Of a stretch of 62,725 nucleotides of DNA, positions 28,031-37,381 are shown piece after piece. Location of the stretch: contig NZ_JTHP01000035.1 of the NCBI RefSeq assembly GCF_000943545.1, forward strand, positions 1 through 62,725, written 5' to 3'. Below the pieces are notes generated by a model. It did not search any database. It was not told the origin of the DNA and saw only the letters and a list, made by a program, of their open reading frames with translations. The first letter of the stretch is position 1. Each line of letters starts with the position of its first letter. The stretch is from Paenibacillus terrae (GTDB lineage Bacteria; Bacillota; Bacilli; Paenibacillales; Paenibacillaceae). Position numbers and translations under genes: made by a program.

Positions 28031-29035
28031 TTAAGCCAAATCAAAAGCTTTGGCCAGCAGACGATAGGACTGAACACGCTTATCAAAGTCATGAATGGAG
28101 GAAACAACCAGCAGCTCATCGGTACGATACTGTTCAGCCAAGCGTAGCAATTGCTCCTTACACTGATCGGGTGTACCGACAACGCGCCATGATGCTGACT
28201 GACGCAGCCGCTCACGATCAAACTCCGTGTACGGATAGGATAGCGCTGTTTTCACTGATGGCAGTGAAGTCATTTCTTTGCCTTGCATAAGCAACAGGAA
28301 AAACAGGCTGGCGCTGGAAGCCAACTGTTCGGCTTCTTCTGTAGTCTCAGCGCATGATACAGTAACTGCCGCCATGGAGCGGGGCTTATCCCCAAGAATG
28401 GAAGGCTGATACTGATCGTGGTAACGTGCGGTAGCTTCTACCCCGCCCGGTGTGCCGAAAAATTGGGCAAAAGCATAGGATGCACCCATCATCGCGGCTA
28501 ATCTCGCGCTTTCTCCACTGGAACCGAGCAGCCACAGCTCAGGAATGGTCGAAATCGTCGGTGCCGCATGAAGTCCAGCAAACCGATGGTCGGCAGGCAC
28601 GGAATCATGGAAATAATCAATTAAATCGAGAATCTGTTGTGGATATTGCTCGACGGATTGGTACTTACCTTCCTGCAAGGCACGTGTAGCCAGCGGCAAA
28701 CCGCCGGGAGCACGTCCCAGCCCCAGATCAATTCGGCCTGGATGAAGCGCCTCCAGCAGCCGGAAATTCTCAGCGACTTTATATGCGCTGTAGTGGGGCA
28801 GCATAATACCGCCTGAGCCGACGCGAATACGTGATGTATTCGCAGCCAAATGTGCGATCAGCACCTCAGGGCTGGAGTGTGCAAGCATTTTGGACGCATG
28901 ATGCTCGGACACCCAATAACGGCTATACCCCAGCTTGTCGGCTTCACGCGCTAACGCAGTTGTATGGGATAAGGCATCCTGAGCAGTACCGCCTTCAGGA
29001 ATATGAGACTGGTCCAGTATACCCAGTTTAAGCAT
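28031..29035 (-). CDS. LLM-class flavin-dependent oxidoreductase (luciferase-like)
   Basis: FMN-dependent monooxygenase-type protein, 334 aa, TIM-barrel. It begins LKLGILDQSHIPEGGTAQDA, then has YWVSEHHASKMLAHSSPEVL, GSGGIMLPHYSAYKVAENFR, HPGRIDLGLGRAPGG, and ends with the GTPDQCKEQL segment usual in this family. It is close to the single-component MsnO8/YhbW group. Its substrate cannot be told. AGAGGTGA lies upstream of the ATG. It is transcribed away from the small membrane protein at 29208. Confidence 0.9.
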   Translation of the reverse strand: MLKLGILDQSHIPEGGTAQDALSHTTALAREADKLGYSRYWVSEHHASKMLAHSSPEVLIAHLAANTSRIRVGSGGIMLPHYSAYKVAENFRLLEALHPGRIDLGLGRAPGGLPLATRALQEGKYQSVEQYPQQILDLIDYFHDSVPADHRFAGLHAAPTISTIPELWLLGSSGESARLAAMMGASYAFAQFFGTPGGVEATARYHDQYQPSILGDKPRSMAAVTVSCAETTEEAEQLASSASLFFLLLMQGKEMTSLPSVKTALSYPYTEFDRERLRQSASWRVVGTPDQCKEQLLRLAEQYRTDELLVVSSIHDFDKRVQSYRLLAKAFDLA

Positions 29036-29207
29036 TTTGCAATCACCTCTTACACAACTGTATCAGACACAACTCATTTGGTCAAAACTTGAATTTGGAT
29101 TATTTGGTGTTAAAGTTGAATCGGTTGGAGTTTAGGAACCTTTTCGTTATAATGAAGGAAGTGCAGGATGAGAGAACATCCTTGCTTTTGGAAAGGGGAA
29201 CGAATTT

Positions 29208-29531
29208 GTGTTAAGAACACCTTTGGGGCGTGTCCGACTCATGCTCTGGATTCAAGGTATAGCGTATTTGGCAATACTATTCGCCCATCAGCCGCTGCAA
29301 GCTGCGGGCATGACCCAGACAGTCATGGTGATCGGTAACATATACCGGATCAGCTTTTTGCTGCTCCTTGTCGCTTTGATCTATGGCAAAACAGCACTGA
29401 ATTGGTCCCTCCGGCGGCCTTTATTCATTATGTTTGCGTCCTTCATTCCTTTTGGTCTGATCATTATGGATTGGATTTGGGTGAAAAAATGGACAGGAGA
29501 TTCGGCAGCAGAACAGCGAGCCGCATCGTAA
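29208..29531 (+). CDS. Small integral membrane protein, DUF3817-like
   Basis: 107 aa with three hydrophobic helices. It opens LRTPLGRVRLMLWIQGIAYL and ends with a helix followed by a charged tail (VKKWTGDSAAEQR). The TPLGRxR start, three-helix layout and FASFIPFG element are like DUF3817 proteins. GTG 29208 follows AAAGGGG at good spacing. Function unknown. Confidence 0.7.
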   Translation: MLRTPLGRVRLMLWIQGIAYLAILFAHQPLQAAGMTQTVMVIGNIYRISFLLLLVALIYGKTALNWSLRRPLFIMFASFIPFGLIIMDWIWVKKWTGDSAAEQRAAS

Positions 29532-29669
29532 TATTTTAGTATAGGTCGAGTGTGATTTCGAGGATTTGCTCCTTAAACCCCACAAGCGGGACTAGCCCTG
29601 GTGCAGCAGAGAAGAGAGCATTGCGCAGTTTGACGCGTGGTGTTCTTTTTTTGTGCACCGGAAGCTAAT

Positions 29670-30620
29670 TTAATTGAATGCGTTCATTAAAAACTCAGCA
29701 GTTTTACGTCTTTGAAAGCCTTCCACCCAATGACCGGTAAATGGATAAATTTCAATCGTTTTGGGCGATTCAATGCGATTATATGCGGCAAAAATCGTTT
29801 CTGGCATACATACGGTATCCTTGAGTCCCACCGATACCATGACAGGAATATGAATGCGATGAGCAAGATTCATCATGTCAAAATAACTTAATGTATGTAG
29901 CACCTGCTCCAAATGCTCTGGAAATCGGTTTGCGAATTCGGCAGCTTCTGTCAGCGAGCTGGTAGAATTCATCACACCAAAATCCATATGGCACATATTG
30001 GGAATGTCAGCCACCGTAACAGCAGCTTTATCACTGAGTGCAGCTACCATTAATGCAAGTCCACCACCCTGGCTAGCCCCAGAAATTGCAATTTTGCTCG
30101 CATCCACATCCGGCTGCTCTGCCACCCAATCTACAGCTCTGAGGGCATCTGTCGTTATCGTTTTGTAGTAGCAGGTATCCTTATCCAGGATTCCTTTCGT
30201 TACCCAGCCTTTAACCGTACCATAAGGATCATCCAGACGATCTCCTGTTTCACCACCCTGACCGCGTACATCTACGGCAAATACAGCAAAGCCAAGCATC
30301 AGCCAGGACGAGTAATCCTCAGGATAGCCCTTACCACCTGTGTAGCCATGGAAAAGGACAATACACGGCAGCTTTTGATTTCCGGAAAATTGGGGGCGTA
30401 TATACCATGCATGCAGCGGCGTATCGTCTACACCTTCAAAGGTAATCCGTGAGGCATGAATATGAGGATACGGCGTTTCCACTGGTGTTTTGAACGCACG
30501 CACGGGCTTAGCCTGTACATCTTCCAGTGTTTTGTCCCAGAACAGCTCGATGTCCTTCGGGGCAGTCAGATCCGGTTGATACTGCTTCAATTCGGCAATT
30601 CTTTTTTCAATGATATTCAT
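29670..30620 (-). CDS. Acetyl xylan esterase / cephalosporin-C deacetylase family hydrolase
   Basis: Carbohydrate-esterase family 7 alpha/beta hydrolase that removes acetyl groups from xylo-oligosaccharides and cephalosporin C, 316 aa, cytoplasmic (no signal peptide). The nucleophile Ser lies in ISGASQGGGLAL; CIVLFHGYTGGKG supplies the oxyanion region; VGLKDTVCMPETIFAAYN holds the Asp, and FTGHWVEGFQ the His. ATG 30620 is chosen because GAAGGAGG lies about 11 nt upstream. It fits a plant-polysaccharide lifestyle with the nearby cellulase. Downstream of the stop no clear terminator is seen. Confidence 0.9.
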   Translation of the reverse strand: MNIIEKRIAELKQYQPDLTAPKDIELFWDKTLEDVQAKPVRAFKTPVETPYPHIHASRITFEGVDDTPLHAWYIRPQFSGNQKLPCIVLFHGYTGGKGYPEDYSSWLMLGFAVFAVDVRGQGGETGDRLDDPYGTVKGWVTKGILDKDTCYYKTITTDALRAVDWVAEQPDVDASKIAISGASQGGGLALMVAALSDKAAVTVADIPNMCHMDFGVMNSTSSLTEAAEFANRFPEHLEQVLHTLSYFDMMNLAHRIHIPVMVSVGLKDTVCMPETIFAAYNRIESPKTIEIYPFTGHWVEGFQRRKTAEFLMNAFN

Positions 30621-30660
30621 AGTGAAAAAATCCTCCTTCATATATAGAACGAGTATCTAC

Positions 30661-30924
30661 TCAAGCTTTACCCGGTAGAGTAGACTCTTCAAGTTCTCTA
30701 AGCAGCTCAAATGCTTCTTCGTTTGTGCTTCCGCACGTATCTTCATCAGCATGAAATCCACTGCATACGGCTGGCCGCTCAGGCTTGCCAAATAATCGGC
30801 AACGGTTATCCGAAGTGAGCTGTGGGCAAGGGACACCAGCCGGTTTTCCATCAGGCATGCCGGGAATAGGGGATGAAATCGTAATAGCAATACAGCACGC
30901 AGCGCATCCGACACGACACTCCAG
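30661..30924 (-). CDS. YkgJ-family cysteine-cluster protein with a CTG start
   Basis: 87-aa putative zinc/iron-chelating protein. It has the family core ECRVGCAACCIAITISSPIP (three Cys groups) and later VPCPQL, NRCRLF and PAVCSGF. The first in-frame ATG (30858) would delete the essential CxxxC-CC cluster. The full family N-terminus begins at a CTG codon (30922-30924) preceded by AAGGAG 9 nt upstream, with an in-frame TGA two codons before it. I therefore place the start at CTG. The gene lies upstream of the acetyl esterase on the same strand, 40 nt apart. Confidence 0.75.
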   Translation of the reverse strand: MECRVGCAACCIAITISSPIPGMPDGKPAGVPCPQLTSDNRCRLFGKPERPAVCSGFHADEDTCGSTNEEAFELLRELEESTLPGKA

Positions 30925-31222
30925 TTGGGGTCACTCCTTAACATCTGTTATTTTTGAAATGTATGCATGAAGCGACTTCAATGAAGCCATAATGTGAGGA
31001 TGGCACAAAAAAAGCAGGAACACAAGGATAACTGTATTTTATACACACTTTGCACACAAGGGTTATAAATAGGGAGGTAGGCACGTAGGATGGTATCAAG
31101 CTCCTAAGTCATTGTTCTGTTCATTAGGTAATATTAACCATTTGTGCTCAGTGTGTTCAAAAGGAGTTCGAGTGGTTAATAATAGAACACAACGATAAAA
31201 AACTTAAACGAGGTGAAGTAAA
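30925..31222. other. Intergenic region, no feature recognised
   Basis: 298 nt, A+T-rich. GAGGTGAAG just before 31223 is the ribosome binding site of the next gene. No clear sigma-A or sigma-B promoter could be fixed. Confidence 0.35.
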
Positions 31223-31480
31223 ATGAGTTGGTTATGGGCATTGATTGTTGGAGGTATTATTGGTTGGTTGGCAGGAATTATCGCAGGTCGTGATGTTCCG
31301 GGTGGCGTGATTGGTAACATCATCGCTGGTTTTATCGGTGCATGGTTGGGAAGCTTGATTCTGGGGAACTGGGGTCCTGAAATCGGATCGTTCTACATTG
31401 TACCTGCATTAATTGGTGCGATTGTGCTGGTTGTTATCGTAAGCTTGATCTTCCGTTCCGTTGGACGGAGCAGGGGTTAA
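31223..31480 (+). CDS. GlsB/YeaQ/YmgE-family stress membrane protein
   Basis: 85-aa, Gly-rich, three-helix membrane protein. MSWLWALIVGGIIGWLAGII, then GGVIGNIIAGFIGAWLGSLI and a last helix ending RSVGRSRG match the transglycosylase-associated (PF04226) family. It is usually stress-induced; the function is not known. A strong terminator follows at 31538-31588. Confidence 0.9.
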   Translation: MSWLWALIVGGIIGWLAGIIAGRDVPGGVIGNIIAGFIGAWLGSLILGNWGPEIGSFYIVPALIGAIVLVVIVSLIFRSVGRSRG

Positions 31481-31537
31481 CACATAAAACATCGATTCCA
31501 CTAGCCCTTATAGGGCATAAGGGTATCAAATGAAAAG

Positions 31538-31588
31538 AAGCTGCTTCAGCAAGGTTCACAAATGAACCTGCAGGAGCAGCTTTTTTTA
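31538..31588. terminator. Bidirectional terminator between glsB-like and MFS genes
   Basis: AAGCTGCT...AGCAGCTT outer stem plus AGGTTCA/TGAACCT inner stem, followed by T7. The stop of the convergent MFS gene lies in the T run. Confidence 0.85.
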
Positions 31589-32887
31589 TTGAAACCGCCT
31601 GATATGAGGCACATATAAAACGCCCAACACGATGCACATGCCAATGGTTGAAAACAGGCCGATGGTGAAGATGCCGCCAAGCTTGTCCGCCATCGCACCC
31701 ACAGCCAGATAGCCTACAGGCAGCAGGGCAAAAGAAAACATCAGATCCAGACTGGCTACACGGCCAAAGGATTCAGCGGGCACCATTTCCTGAAGGCTTG
31801 TTTCCCAAATGATCGCAAATATCATAATGCCAAACCCTTCAAGCATCATACTCATAATCAGCCCTGGCATCCAGGTGACTACAGCCAACAATAGTAAAGC
31901 AAGCCCGCTGACAAAAGCCCCGAGGTAAGCGAGCAGACCGCGATGCTTCCAGTGCTTGCGCGACCCGTATACAAAGGCACCCAGCATAGCGCCGACGCCG
32001 CTACTTGCCATCGCAACGCCATACACGACTGGACTGTAGCTATGATGAACCTTGAACAGCCACGGAATGAGTACTGCAATAATGCCTGAGTAACAAATAT
32101 TAATGAAGGAAAAAGCCAGAATCGTAATCCACAGCCACGGATGACTTTTAAGAATCGTAAAGCCCGCAATAAAATCTTTGAGAAAATGCTGACCTTCCTG
32201 ATCCTGTTGTTCTGCATTTGCCTGGCGCTTACCGATGAGCGAGGCCAAATGACTGCTCAGCATCCAGAAGCAGGCAAAAGATATCAGATAGGCGATAGAA
32301 TCCAGCCCAAAGCCGACTCCTGCTGAAGTAAAGGATACAATGAAGCCGCCCAGTGGAGGGCCGAGCAGACGGACGGCTTGAATACTAATCTGACTGAGCG
32401 CGTTAGCCGCATTGCGAATGTCCGGCGTAAACACCTGTGCGCGCAGGGCAGAATAAGCCGGATTAAAGATCCCGTCCATCAATCCGTATAAGGCAAGGCC
32501 AACGAACAGATACGGCAGTTTCATCCCATCGGTAAACATAAGCACCGCCGCAGCGAACATCAGCCCAAAGCGGGCAATGTTGGTGAACAGAAGCAGACGG
32601 ATTCGGTCGATCCGATCTACAATCATCCCCGCAAAGGGCAGAATAAGCACGTTAGGCAGCATATAGACAGTCATCGCCAGACCCATGATTGTAGTCGAGC
32701 CGGTCAGGGAATAGATAACCAGTGGCAAAATGACGGTGGTAACCGAGGTTCCCAGCATAGCGATCCAATGTCCAAGCCACAGTAGAGTGAACGCTTTGGA
32801 TTGCCTTAAAGGCGAAGTGAAGGTGGCCCAAGCTGAACGTCTTCCTTCGGGTGAAGCAGAGGATAGGGTTGAATTTTGGGTTTCCAT
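31586..32887 (-). CDS. MFS transporter, MFS_3/enterobactin-exporter-like
   Basis: 433-aa membrane protein with about 12 helices. It begins after an N-terminal cytosolic stretch with SKAFTLLWLGHWIAMLGTSV and contains the MFS loop GMIVDRIDRIRLLLF. The arrangement is that of the MFS_3 group (MdtH, EntS and macrolide-efflux relatives). Substrate unknown. AAGGAAGG lies just upstream of the ATG. It stands alone, converging on the GlsB-like gene. Confidence 0.85.
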   Translation of the reverse strand: METQNSTLSSASPEGRRSAWATFTSPLRQSKAFTLLWLGHWIAMLGTSVTTVILPLVIYSLTGSTTIMGLAMTVYMLPNVLILPFAGMIVDRIDRIRLLLFTNIARFGLMFAAAVLMFTDGMKLPYLFVGLALYGLMDGIFNPAYSALRAQVFTPDIRNAANALSQISIQAVRLLGPPLGGFIVSFTSAGVGFGLDSIAYLISFACFWMLSSHLASLIGKRQANAEQQDQEGQHFLKDFIAGFTILKSHPWLWITILAFSFINICYSGIIAVLIPWLFKVHHSYSPVVYGVAMASSGVGAMLGAFVYGSRKHWKHRGLLAYLGAFVSGLALLLLAVVTWMPGLIMSMMLEGFGIMIFAIIWETSLQEMVPAESFGRVASLDLMFSFALLPVGYLAVGAMADKLGGIFTIGLFSTIGMCIVLGVLYVPHIRRFQ

Positions 32888-33099
32888 AATGCCTTCCTTT
32901 CATTCAAAGACGAGGTAAATATTACTAATCTTCATATAGAAAACTATTATACGAGATCTCTGACATAAAGGTACAGAAAAAAGTTACTGTGAGGATAGAT
33001 ACAATGAATAGTCTGTCTATGAATGAGTCAACCTAGGATAACTTTGAGCCCAGAAATGCTATAGCTTACCTTTTGCATAGGGATTATTGGATAAAAGCA

Positions 33100-33128
33100 T
33101 TGACGTGTAAAAATGAATGATGTACTAT
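33100..33128 (+). promoter_or_regulatory. Sigma-A promoter of the tcyABC-like operon
   Basis: TTGACG (33100-33105), 17 nt, TACTAT (33123-33128), 48 nt before the first gene. An A/T-rich TAGGGATTATTGGATAA word lies just upstream and could be a regulator site; no regulator can be named. Confidence 0.6.
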
Positions 33129-33175
33129 TCAATGAGCCAGCTACGTGCTAGGTTATCAAGAAAAAGGAAAAGAGT

Positions 33176-34036
33176 GTGGTTAACATGAAAAGATTTAGAT
33201 TTTTACCAGTCGTACTGATCGTAATGGCTTTGCTGGTTTCGGCCTGCGGCAACAACGACAAAGGTGCTAATTCAAATAATGCTTCTACCGGGGATGCCGG
33301 GTCTACTAATGGAAAAGCAGATACAACCGCCACAGCTAGTTTGGAATCTGTAAAAGCGAGCGGCAAGCTGCGAATCGGTACGGAAGGTACCTATGCTCCA
33401 TTTACCTACCATGATGCTGCTGGTAAGCTGACAGGCTTCGACGTCGATATTGCAACTGAAGTAAGTAAGCGTCTGGGCGTACAGCCGGAGTTTATCGAGA
33501 CGCAATGGGATGGTATATTCGCGGGATTGAACTCCAAACGGTTCGACACGGTGTTCAATGAAGTGTCCATTACCGATGAGCGCAAGCAAAAATACGATTT
33601 CTCCGATCCGTACATTGTCTCCAAGGCAGTGCTGATCGTAAGCGAAGATAATAATGACATCAAAAAATTTGCTGATCTGAAAGGTAAAAAGGCCGGGCAA
33701 TCCCTGACCAGCAACCTGACTCAAATTGCGAAGAGCAATGGCGCGGAAATTGTGGCAACGGACGGATTCAATCAGGCGATTGATCTCCTGACATCCAAAC
33801 GAGTGGATGCGACCGTCAATGATGGCTTGTCCTATCTTGATTTGAAGAAGCAAAAGCCTGACGCTCCCATTAAAAAGGTAGATGAATCTCCAGATGCTTC
33901 ACACAGCGCGGCTGTTTTTAACAAAGGCAGTGAAGACTTGATCAAGGAAGTCAACAAAGCGCTGGCTGACATGAAGGCTGACGGTACGTACCTGAAAATT
34001 TCCGAGAAATATTTTGGAGCCGACGTATCCAAATAA
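33176..34036 (+). CDS. tcyA: Amino-acid (cystine-type) ABC transporter, substrate-binding lipoprotein
   Basis: Extracytoplasmic solute receptor, about 286 aa. Lipoprotein signal with lipobox LVSAC near residue 25, then a Ser/Asn/Thr-rich linker and the SBP_bac_3 domain: LRIGTEGTYAPFTYHD, LTGFDVDIATEVSKRL, FIETQWDGIFAGLNSKRFD. These resemble Bacillus TcyA closely. The C-terminus KISEKYFGADVSK also matches. The start is GTG 33176 or ATG 33185 (VNMKRF...); GTG has better spacing from AAGGAAA. First gene of a three-gene operon with a permease and an ATPase. The cystine assignment rests on remembered similarity. Confidence 0.88.
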   Translation: MVNMKRFRFLPVVLIVMALLVSACGNNDKGANSNNASTGDAGSTNGKADTTATASLESVKASGKLRIGTEGTYAPFTYHDAAGKLTGFDVDIATEVSKRLGVQPEFIETQWDGIFAGLNSKRFDTVFNEVSITDERKQKYDFSDPYIVSKAVLIVSEDNNDIKKFADLKGKKAGQSLTSNLTQIAKSNGAEIVATDGFNQAIDLLTSKRVDATVNDGLSYLDLKKQKPDAPIKKVDESPDASHSAAVFNKGSEDLIKEVNKALADMKADGTYLKISEKYFGADVSK

Positions 34037-34110
34037 CACACGAATAACCGGAGTCTCGCCATGTCGAACCGGACTTTCGCAAACTTATCTTTTTAAAGGA
34101 TGTCTGCACA

Positions 34111-34779
34111 ATGGATGATCGCCAGATACAAATTATTATCGATTCATTACTGCCTCTGCTGAAAGCAGGGGTTTCTTTTACGATTCCGCTCACACTCATC
34201 TCCTTTGCTCTGGGCTTGATACTGGCGCTGGTTACGGCGTTGGCTCGATTGTCCAAATGGAAAATACTCAAGCTGATTTCCGGCTTCTATGTGTGGGTGA
34301 TTCGGGGAACACCGTTGCTGGTGCAATTGTATATTATTTTCTACGGCTTGCCTTCAGTTGGCATTACGCTGGACCCTTTCATTGCTTCAGTGATCGGCTT
34401 TACGCTCAGCGTGGGGGCTTATGGCTCCGAAATTATGCGTGCGGCTATCATATCCATTCAGGAAGGACAGTGGGAGGCGGGATATTCCTTGGGGATGACA
34501 CGCTGGCAAGTGCTGCGGCGTATCGTGCTTCCGCAAGCAGCCCGTGTGTCCGTACCGCCGTTAGCGAATTCTTTCATCAGTTTGGTAAAGGATACTTCGC
34601 TGGCTGCGACGATCACCTATGTGGAAATGTTCAGAACAGCTAACCAGATTGTAGCCACCACGTATGAGCCGTTATTGGTGTATACCGAGGCGGGGGTTAT
34701 TTATCTGCTGTTTAGCACCGTATTGACCGTGCTGCAAAATTACCTGGAGAAGCGGCTGAGCCGTTTTTCCGTCAGATAA
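34111..34779 (+). CDS. tcyB: Amino-acid (cystine-type) ABC transporter permease
   Basis: Polar-amino-acid permease of the HisM/GlnP group, 222 aa, five hydrophobic helices. Includes the [20 protein letters not shown] segment typical of the family and the EAA loop [26 protein letters not shown] lies upstream of the ATG. It is 74 nt after the binding protein and 14 nt before the ATPase gene, so it forms one operon. Confidence 0.9.
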   Translation: MDDRQIQIIIDSLLPLLKAGVSFTIPLTLISFALGLILALVTALARLSKWKILKLISGFYVWVIRGTPLLVQLYIIFYGLPSVGITLDPFIASVIGFTLSVGAYGSEIMRAAIISIQEGQWEAGYSLGMTRWQVLRRIVLPQAARVSVPPLANSFISLVKDTSLAATITYVEMFRTANQIVATTYEPLLVYTEAGVIYLLFSTVLTVLQNYLEKRLSRFSVR

Positions 34780-34793
34780 AGGAGATTGTACCG

Positions 34794-35546
34794 GTGATCC
34801 AAACTCGGAATATACACAAATCGTTCGGCTCGCTGGAAGTGCTGAAGGGTGTTAATGTGACGTTGGATAAAGGGAAGGTGCTGGTGATCATCGGCCCGTC
34901 CGGCTCTGGTAAAACAACGCTTTTGCGCTGTCTGAATTTGCTGGAGGTTCCCGATCAGGGTGAGATTCAGGTGGGGGATATTGCACTGAATTTTGCCAAA
35001 GGAACGAAGCTGCGGCAGGAAAGCATCTTGGCGCTGCGCAAGCGAACGGGTATGGTGTTTCAATCCTACAACCTGTTCCCGCATATGACGGCAGTTCAAA
35101 ACGTAATGGAGGGCCAAGTCACCGTTCAAAAGAAAAACAAGGACGAGGCACGCAAACGCGCATTGGAGCTGCTTAAAAAGGTGGGACTGGCGGACAAAGC
35201 GGAATCCTATCCCCATCAGTTGTCGGGCGGACAGCAGCAACGTGTCGGTATTGCCCGGGCAATGGCGGTGGAGCCTGAGGTGCTGTTATTCGATGAGCCG
35301 ACCTCCGCTCTTGATCCCGAGTTGGTAGGCGAGGTGCTCAAGGTCATGAAGCAACTGGCTGCCGAAGGCATGACCATGGTCATTGTCACCCATGAAATGA
35401 AGTTTGCCGCTGAGGTGGCGGACCATGTGATTTTGATGGATCAGGGTGTGATCGTTGAACAGGGGACGCCACATGAGGTTCTGGAGCAGCCCACCAGTTC
35501 ACGAGCTATTCAGTTTTTAAATCGGTTGAGCGGGGAAACAGAATAA
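34794..35546 (+). CDS. tcyC: Amino-acid (cystine-type) ABC transporter ATP-binding protein
   Basis: 250-aa ABC ATPase. Walker [11 protein letters not shown]-loop in [11 protein letters not shown], signature LSGGQQQR, Walker [14 protein letters not shown], His switch VTHEM. Starts with GTG after AAAGGAG. It is the last gene of the operon. The downstream terminator has been split by the insertion of the IS5-like unit at 35594. Confidence 0.93.
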   Translation: MIQTRNIHKSFGSLEVLKGVNVTLDKGKVLVIIGPSGSGKTTLLRCLNLLEVPDQGEIQVGDIALNFAKGTKLRQESILALRKRTGMVFQSYNLFPHMTAVQNVMEGQVTVQKKNKDEARKRALELLKKVGLADKAESYPHQLSGGQQQRVGIARAMAVEPEVLLFDEPTSALDPELVGEVLKVMKQLAAEGMTMVIVTHEMKFAAEVADHVILMDQGVIVEQGTPHEVLEQPTSSRAIQFLNRLSGETE

Positions 35547-35548
35547 AG

Positions 35549-35590
35549 AAAAGGCAGCTACAGCCGGGTACTGAAAAAAAAGTCCCGTAC
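35549..35590 (+). terminator. Left half of a terminator interrupted by the IS5-like unit
   Basis: AAAAGGCAGCTA (35549-35560) is the exact complement of TAGCTGCCTTTT at 37891-37902, on the other side of the mobile unit. Before insertion the two formed a bidirectional terminator between tcyC and the convergent MFS gene. Confidence 0.75.
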
Positions 35591-35759
35591 TAGGGCGTGT
35601 CTTCAAACTAACGAAAATATTCGCTAAGCTCTTGGGCGTGACCGCTTGGCGCTTTTTCTTACTCCACGAGCAAGTTACAATAAAATGAACATGAATTAGA
35701 CAGACCTAAGTGTCTAATTCATGTTCGACTAAATTTTGGAAAATTTAATTACAGGTGGA

Positions 35760-36509
35760 TCAATGAATCTTTGGAGGTTCAGAATTCATCATATCGTTAA
35801 GCTGGGTCACAAAAACACCTTCGTTCGGCCCAGAGTTATTTCGAAACATTTTCGCTTCTTCCACCAGAACTTCGTCTGTATCCGTGCCAAGTACCTTTAT
35901 CGTTGCATCAATGAATGACGCAAGTGGCATCGCACGCGGTTCATCGTTGTTGCTTTGAACCCATGGTGGCACAATTTCTATTACTTTTACCGATGTGTCT
36001 TTAAGCATGTACCTTTGGGACAGCGTATAGGTATGAAGTGCTGCCTTCGTCGCGGAGTATACAGCAGTTGTCGCTAACGGTACAAATCCAAGTATCGAAG
36101 TCGTGTTGATGACAACCGCTTCTTCTTTGGACTTCAAATGCTCAATGAATGCAGAAGTCAACCGAATTGGACCTAGCAAGTTTGTGGTGACAGTCGAAAC
36201 CAAAACATCCTCATCAATCACGCCCGCCGCGTCATCGGACTGTATGATGCCGGCGTTGTTAATCAAGACATTTAAATCCGGGTATTCTTCGATTAACTGT
36301 TTGGCGGCCGCCTCTATGCTGGCAGGATCTTGTACATTCAATTCCACTGCGGACATGCCGAGATTCGCTTTGATCGTCTCCTCCAGACGCTCTTTACGTC
36401 GACCAGAGATAATAACTTTGTTTCCAAGATTGTGGAGAGCTTCTGCTAACGCACGTCCAATTCCCGAACCGCCGCCTGTAATAAAAATCGTGTTTCCTGT
36501 AAGTTTCAA
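35760..36509 (-). CDS. SDR-family oxidoreductase (DltE-like)
   Basis: NAD(P)-dependent short-chain dehydrogenase, 249 aa. Rossmann motif TGGGSGIGRALAEAL, NNAG in LINNAGIIQSDDA, catalytic Ser in TTSILGFVPLA, YSATK active-site motif in VYSATKAALHTY. The proposed substrate is unknown; DltE-like members are commonly cargo beside TetR regulators. It is divergent from the TetR gene, with two palindromic operators in between, so it is the likely regulated target. It lies inside the IS5-like unit. Confidence 0.9.
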   Translation of the reverse strand: MKLTGNTIFITGGGSGIGRALAEALHNLGNKVIISGRRKERLEETIKANLGMSAVELNVQDPASIEAAAKQLIEEYPDLNVLINNAGIIQSDDAAGVIDEDVLVSTVTTNLLGPIRLTSAFIEHLKSKEEAVVINTTSILGFVPLATTAVYSATKAALHTYTLSQRYMLKDTSVKVIEIVPPWVQSNNDEPRAMPLASFIDATIKVLGTDTDEVLVEEAKMFRNNSGPNEGVFVTQLNDMMNSEPPKIH

Positions 36510-36600
36510 TTTTTAAACCCTCCTGATTTAATGTAAATTAAATTATTTCAAATATTGTAAAAAATAGATTTTATGATTATACCTCCTCTATAATTGAACA

Positions 36601-36698
36601 TATGTTGAATTATCAACATAAATTTTATATAGTGAATGTATCAGAGCAATAAATGGTGTTCAATGGTTAAAACAAGCTCGGTTGTTGATTTTTCAACA
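36601..36698. promoter_or_regulatory. Two TetR-type palindromic operators
   Basis: TATGTTGA-ATTA-TCAACATA (36601-36620) and TGTTGA-TTTT-TCAACA (36683-36698) share the half-site TGTTGA with the same 4-nt centre. They lie between the divergent SDR and TetR genes. Confidence 0.8.
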
Positions 36699-36749
36699 GA
36701 GGGCTTCGAAGTGATCATTTTTTTTGGATGGTATAAAGGGGGGAAGGAT

Positions 36750-37322
36750 ATGGACAGGCGTATTCAAAAATCGAGGCAAGCAATTATTGATGCTTTTATG
36801 AGGCTGATGTCAGAAAAGGAATTCGAGAGCATAACGATCAATCAAATTGCGGAGGAAGCGAATGTCAATCGCGGAACGGTGTATTTGCATTTCGCTGACA
36901 AGTACGATCTGCGCGATCAATGCATGGAAGCTCAAATTAACGAGTTACTACGCAATTGTATGTCTGAAAATGACTTGTTTCATCTCCCTTCCAAAATCGC
37001 ACTACTGCGCACGTTTGAATATTTGGAGCAACATGCTTCTTTCTATTCCATAATGCTGACGAGCAAGGGAAGTAGGGTTTTTCGGAACCAAATGGAGACA
37101 ATGTTCCGGCAAAGTCTGAGCGAGCATCTGGATTCGATCAACCTTGATCAGGAAATGAACAGGGACATTACGGTGCAATTTTTAATTTCAGCGGCAGTGG
37201 GAGTATTGGAATGGTGGATTACCCGTTCGATGCCATATCCGGCATCAGTCATGGTTGAACAATTTTGGAATTTGCTGAACCGTGGTGTCGAGGGACACGA
37301 ACATGCGTCTAATCCCGATTAG
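36750..37322 (+). CDS. TetR/AcrR-family transcriptional regulator
   Basis: DNA-binding repressor, 190 aa. Helix-turn-helix in residues about 10-60 (AIIDAFMRLMSEKEFESITI, NQIAEEANVNRGTVYLHFAD). The C-terminal ligand domain (TetR_C type) follows with a typical WWITRSMPYPASVMVEQF helix. The start is ATG 36750 with GGGGGGAAGG upstream; the frame is open further back. It is divergent from the SDR gene and probably represses it and itself through the two palindromes at 36601-36698. Confidence 0.9.
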   Translation: MDRRIQKSRQAIIDAFMRLMSEKEFESITINQIAEEANVNRGTVYLHFADKYDLRDQCMEAQINELLRNCMSENDLFHLPSKIALLRTFEYLEQHASFYSIMLTSKGSRVFRNQMETMFRQSLSEHLDSINLDQEMNRDITVQFLISAAVGVLEWWITRSMPYPASVMVEQFWNLLNRGVEGHEHASNPD

Positions 37323-37381
37323 ATATTGCCTAAACTTAATGGTATGAGAACGTGCCTAAAAATAAAGCTTATTGTATTTGG

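Noticed and set aside
30657..30944. A 95-aa minus-strand frame beginning MLRSDPNWSV
   Set aside because: It overlaps the YkgJ cysteine-cluster frame; the cluster frame has the family motifs.
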